The translations under genes were made by a program, and so were the position numbers. A model generated the notes under the pieces. It did no database searches, had not been told where the DNA came from, and saw nothing but the letters and a program-made list of their open reading frames with translations. From Methanobacteriota archaeon (GTDB taxonomy: Archaea; Thermoplasmatota; Thermoplasmata; Methanomassiliicoccales; Methanomethylophilaceae), in contig JAAYAP010000044.1 of the NCBI GenBank assembly GCA_012719315.1, positions 1 through 15,916 of the forward strand: a stretch of DNA of 15,916 bases. The letters are read 5' to 3'. Shown here piece by piece: positions 12,821 to 15,916 of the stretch. Within the stretch, counting starts at the first letter, position 1. Each line of letters begins with the position of its first letter.

Positions 12821-15157
12821 ATGAACATCGACGTAAAATACGGTAAGGAAGGTGTCCAGAAGATATCGCTTCCGGACAGCTCCTATATAGGCACATTCTA
12901 CCCGCTGGACGTTGAATGCGGCGATCCCGACGACGTCATCAATGCATCCATCGACAACCCCCTGGGCTATGATTCCCTCGCGAGTTTCCTGGAAGGAGGC
13001 GAGGATGTGGTGTTCATCGTCAACGACGGCACGCGCCCCACTCCGACCGCCAAGGTCCTGGCGGCGCTGTCGAAGCGGATGGACCTGCGCCAGGCCAGGT
13101 TCCTGGTCGCCACGGGCGCGCATCGGGAGATGACTCCTGAGGAGTACGACTTCGTCTTCGGCCCCCTGTACCCCGAACTGAAGGACCGCATCATCTCGCA
13201 TGACGCCAAGGAATCCGAGTGCGTGCACCTGGGCGTGTCCAAGAACGGCACCCCGATGAACGTGAACCGGATCGCGGTCGACGCCGACCGCCTGGTGATC
13301 ATCACCAGCGTCGAACCCCATTACTTCGCGGGATTCACCGGCGGGAGGAAGTCCTTCCTGCCGGGCGTCGCCTCGTACGAGACGATCGAGACCAACCACA
13401 AGCTCGCGATGAACAAGGAGGCCCAGTCGCTGGTCCTCGAGGACAACCCCGTCCACGAGGACATGATGGACGCGCTCGAGGTGGTCAAGGGCAAGGAGAT
13501 CTTCTCCATCCAGATGGTCCTCGACCGGCATCAGGAGATATACAAGGTGGCCTCCGGGGCGCTGAACCCCGCCTTCGAACAGGCGGTGGACTGGGCGATG
13601 GACGTGTTCTGCGTCCCCATCCCCGAGCTGGCCGACGTGGTGATCTCGGTCGCGCCCTATCCCATGGACGTCGACCTCTACCAATCGCAGAAGGCCCTCG
13701 ACAACGGCAAATGGGCGCTGAAGGAGGGCGGCAAGATCATCATGGTCTCCAAATGCAGGGAGGGCATCGGCCATGCCACCTTCCTCAACCAGCTGTCGTC
13801 GTCGCGCGATCCCGAACGGGTCCTGGAGAACCTCCGGACCGAGTACAAGCTGGGATACCACAAGGCGGCGAAGATGGCGGAGATCGCCACCTGGGCGGAC
13901 ATCTGGGCGGTGACCGACCTGGATCCGCGCATCCTCGAGGAGGCGAACATCACGCCTTACCCCTCGGTCGCCGCGGCGGTCGAGGCGGCCCTCGCCTGGA
14001 AGGCCGACGCAAGGTTCATCATCCTCATGGACGGCAGCGTGACCATCCCCCGGCTGGAATACGCCCCCGGTTTCAAGGCCGACAGCCTCAAACGGGTGTC
14101 GGAAGCGCTCAACACCTGCACCATGTGCGGGTTCTGCAAGAGCGTGTGCCCCACGTTCAAGGCGATCAACTGGGATTCGGCGCTCTCCAGAGGGCGCATC
14201 GTCCTCTCGTACGGCCTGCTCCACGGCGAGATCCCCGCCGACGAGTCGGTCATCGAGAACATGTACACCTGCACCACCTGCGCCGACTGCGTGAGGCGGT
14301 GCCCTTCCAAAGTCGACATCGTCGACATCATCGAGACCTGCCGCGCCGACCTGGTCAGGAGCGGCCATATGCTGCCGAAGCACAAGGCGATCGTCGACAG
14401 CGTGCTCACCAAGGACAACCCCTTCAACGAGGACGTGTCGGTGCGGGAGACCATCGGCCTCGAGCCCCGTCCGGCCAAGTACGCCTACTACTCCGGCTGC
14501 ACCGCGGCCTACAGGACCAAGAGGACCTCGGAGGCCTCGATCTCCATCCTCAACAAGCTGGGCGTCGACTTCACCACTTTGGATGAGGTCTGCTGCGGCT
14601 CGGTCCTCCAGAGGATCGGCGTCGACCAGGCCGAGGTCACCAAGCTGATGCAGAGGAACGTGGACGCGATCAAGTCCCTGGGCGTCGAGACGCTGCTCCT
14701 CTCCTGCGCCGGATGCTACCGGATGTTCAAGCACGAGTTCCCCAAGTACGTGGACGTGCCCTTCGAGGTGCTGCACATGACCGAGTTCCTCGCCAAGCAG
14801 GACCTCAAGCTCAGGCCGCTGCCGAAGAAGGTCACCTACCACGACCCCTGCCATCTGGGCAGGCACTGCGGTGTCTACGAGCCGCCCCGGGAGGTCATCA
14901 GGATGTTCCCGGAGATCGATTTCAAGGAGATGCCCTACAACCGCTCCACCAGCCACTGCTGCGGCGGCGGAGGGGGCGTGAGGTCGGCCTACCCCGAGGT
15001 CGCCGCCACCATCGCCGACCAGCGGATGGACGAGACCGGTGCGGCGGAGATCCTCATCACCACCTGCCCGTTCTGCGTCACCAACCTGCTCGCGGGCAAG
15101 GGCGATCGCGACATCGAGGTCGTGGACCTGGTCGAGCTGGTGGACGACCACCTCTGA
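12821..15157 (+). CDS. LarA-type nickel-dependent racemase domain fused to HdrD/GlpC-type iron-sulfur (CCG) domains
   Basis: This single uninterrupted 778-residue frame joins two systems. Residues 1-about 415 are a full LarA (lactate racemase, DUF2088) domain. By alignment to Lactobacillus plantarum LarA, the NPN nickel-pincer lysine is Lys177 (GGRKS), the nickel ligand is His193, and Asp69, Arg72, His101, His167, Tyr287, Gln288 and Lys291 match LarA Asp72, Arg75, His108, His174, Tyr294, Gln295 and Lys298. LarA Trp358 appears replaced (near His347). After a short linker, residues 433-443 and 484-494 carry two CxxCxxCxxxCP [4Fe-4S] motifs. Then come two CCG domains (Cys560, Cys591-Cys592, Cys629, Cys632; and Cys677, Cys713-Cys714, Cys749, Cys752), the layout of HdrD and GlpC. 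A reasonable inference is racemisation or epimerisation of a 2-hydroxyacid tied to its oxidation, with electrons passing to a membrane or quinone-like acceptor. No flavin dehydrogenase, HdrE, or LarB/C/E maturation gene is in the window. folP follows 6 bp later. Confidence 0.93.
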   Translation: MNIDVKYGKEGVQKISLPDSSYIGTFYPLDVECGDPDDVINASIDNPLGYDSLASFLEGGEDVVFIVNDGTRPTPTAKVLAALSKRMDLRQARFLVATGAHREMTPEEYDFVFGPLYPELKDRIISHDAKESECVHLGVSKNGTPMNVNRIAVDADRLVIITSVEPHYFAGFTGGRKSFLPGVASYETIETNHKLAMNKEAQSLVLEDNPVHEDMMDALEVVKGKEIFSIQMVLDRHQEIYKVASGALNPAFEQAVDWAMDVFCVPIPELADVVISVAPYPMDVDLYQSQKALDNGKWALKEGGKIIMVSKCREGIGHATFLNQLSSSRDPERVLENLRTEYKLGYHKAAKMAEIATWADIWAVTDLDPRILEEANITPYPSVAAAVEAALAWKADARFIILMDGSVTIPRLEYAPGFKADSLKRVSEALNTCTMCGFCKSVCPTFKAINWDSALSRGRIVLSYGLLHGEIPADESVIENMYTCTTCADCVRRCPSKVDIVDIIETCRADLVRSGHMLPKHKAIVDSVLTKDNPFNEDVSVRETIGLEPRPAKYAYYSGCTAAYRTKRTSEASISILNKLGVDFTTLDEVCCGSVLQRIGVDQAEVTKLMQRNVDAIKSLGVETLLLSCAGCYRMFKHEFPKYVDVPFEVLHMTEFLAKQDLKLRPLPKKVTYHDPCHLGRHCGVYEPPREVIRMFPEIDFKEMPYNRSTSHCCGGGGGVRSAYPEVAATIADQRMDETGAAEILITTCPFCVTNLLAGKGDRDIEVVDLVELVDDHL

Positions 15158-15163
15158 GGGCGC

Positions 15164-15916
15164 ATGGACCTCGGACGCGGATCGCGCCGCAGGCCCCTGA
15201 TCATGGGCATCCTGAACGTGACCCCCGATTCGTTCTCGGACGGCGGGAGGCACGGTTCACCGGCCGCGGCCCTGGCCGCCGGGATACGACTGGTCGAGCA
15301 GGGGGCGGACATCGTCGACATCGGCGGCGAGTCCACCCGGCCCGGGGCGCAGCCGGTCGATGCCGCCGTCGAGCTGGCGCGGATCCTGCCGGTCGTCAGG
15401 GAGCTGTCGGCCTGCGTGGACGTGCCCGTGTCGGTGGACACGACGAAGACGGCGGTCGCCCGCGCCTGCATCGACGCCGGAGCGGCGATCGTCAACGACA
15501 TCGGCGCGTTCGGGGACGAGGGCATGGCGGAGCTGGTCGCGACGACCGGCGTCCGCGCGGTCATCGCCTACATGCACGGCAGCCCCCGCACCTTCGCCAC
15601 CGACGTGTTCGAAGGCGACATCATCGCCGAAGCCGGCGGGTTCCTGGCGGCGAGGGCCGCGGCCGCCGAGGCAGCCGGCGTCCGCCGCGATCGCCTGGCC
15701 GTCGATCCGGGGATCGGCTTCGGCATGGGCCCGGCCCACTGCATGGAGCTCATCCGCGGATGCCGGCAGGTCGCCCGCGGCCGTCCGGTGCTGATCGGCG
15801 CGTCGCGGAAGCGCTTCCTGGCGCATGCGTATCCGGGGGTCGACCGCGAGACCGCGAGCATCCTCGCCGCGGCGGAGGCGGCGGCAGCCGGCGCCGACAT
15901 CCTCCGCGTGCACGAC
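15164..15916 (+). CDS. folP: Dihydropteroate synthase, 3'-truncated by the window edge
   Basis: The frame is open from ATG 15164 to the last base (251 residues) and lacks only a short C-terminus, since the family is about 265-285 long. The enzyme condenses a hydroxymethylpterin diphosphate with p-aminobenzoate (or a related arylamine) in folate or pterin-cofactor synthesis. The pterin-binding signatures are all present: GILNVTPDSFSDGG near residue 15-28, GADIVDIGGESTRPGA, VSVDTTK, IVNDIGA, MHGSPRTF, VDPGIGFG, and GASRKRFL. It therefore looks like a canonical FolP rather than a methyltransferase relative (MetH/AcsE-type pterin-binding domain), which lacks the ESTRPG and SRKRF signatures. GAGGG ends 4 nt before the ATG, overlapping the stop region of the LarA fusion gene, so the two genes are likely co-transcribed. 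Confidence 0.95.
   Translation, partial: MDLGRGSRRRPLIMGILNVTPDSFSDGGRHGSPAAALAAGIRLVEQGADIVDIGGESTRPGAQPVDAAVELARILPVVRELSACVDVPVSVDTTKTAVARACIDAGAAIVNDIGAFGDEGMAELVATTGVRAVIAYMHGSPRTFATDVFEGDIIAEAGGFLAARAAAAEAAGVRRDRLAVDPGIGFGMGPAHCMELIRGCRQVARGRPVLIGASRKRFLAHAYPGVDRETASILAAAEAAAAGADILRVHD

Noticed and set aside
14040..14120. Possibility that the LarA and HdrD-like parts are two genes joined by a sequencing error
   Set aside because: The frame passes through the linker (roughly residues 408-432) without a stop, there is no Shine-Dalgarno-plus-ATG before the first ferredoxin motif, and codon use is uniform on both sides.
12803..15253. A very long open frame (over 800 codons) on the strand opposite the LarA fusion gene
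   Set aside because: High third-position GC creates long antisense frames; its product is low-complexity, rich in Asp, Val, His and Arg, with no recognisable domain, and the plus strand carries a clear multi-domain protein.
1..15916. Mobile elements, CRISPR arrays, tRNA or rRNA genes
   Set aside because: I read both strands and saw no transposase or integrase, no regularly spaced repeats, and no cloverleaf or rRNA motifs; gaps between genes are all under about 140 bp.

Overview
The window reads as a compact, high-GC archaeal chromosome segment in which almost every base is coding. Archaeal origin is supported by a type II (archaeal) glyceraldehyde-3-phosphate dehydrogenase, an archaeal-type phosphoglycerate kinase, a FlaK/PibD-like class III signal peptidase, TATA-box promoters placed for nearly leaderless transcripts, and GGTGAT-type Shine-Dalgarno sites. 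The gene content (diaminopimelate aminotransferase route to lysine, HdrD-like iron-sulfur modules, bacterial-type dihydropteroate synthase, high GC) would fit a Thermoplasmata or Methanomassiliicoccales-like euryarchaeon, but that placement is a guess from gene content only.

Region by region: (1) Positions 1-2072, plus strand: the 3' part of the GAPDH gene, overlapping by one base with pgk; together they perform the lower glycolytic/gluconeogenic triose-phosphate steps. (2) Positions 2135-8137, minus strand: an Lrp/AsnC regulator followed by dapA, lysC, lysA, dapF and dapL. Junctions are 1-bp gaps, ATGA overlaps or 2-bp gaps, except for an 86-bp gap between dapA and lysC. This is a lysine-biosynthesis operon with its own regulator at the head; a TATA box and a CGCAA/TTGCG inverted repeat lie just upstream. 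Five of seven steps from aspartate to lysine are present; asd and dapB are missing from the cluster. (3) Positions 8274-9863, minus: an MscS-family channel with a signal peptide and a long extracytoplasmic beta-rich domain. It is divergent, across an AT-rich TATATATTATAT promoter, from an archaeal prepilin/prearchaellin peptidase (plus), whose first membrane helix seems to begin upstream of the first ATG. (4) Positions 10785-12735, minus: thiL and, overlapping it by 14 bp, a radical-SAM enzyme of the AmmeMemoRadiSam type. (5) Positions 12821-15916, plus: a 778-residue protein fusing a complete LarA-type nickel-pincer racemase domain to a complete HdrD/GlpC-type tail (two [4Fe-4S] ferredoxin motifs and two CCG domains), followed 6 bp later by a folP (dihydropteroate synthase) that runs off the window end.

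The most notable item is the LarA-HdrD/GlpC fusion: every LarA nickel-cofactor residue I can align except one is present, and so are all cysteines for two cubane clusters and two CCG sites. No rRNA, tRNA, CRISPR, insertion sequence or phage feature was seen. No stretch over 300 bases lacks a gene; the longest gap is 136 bp, upstream of the Lrp gene.
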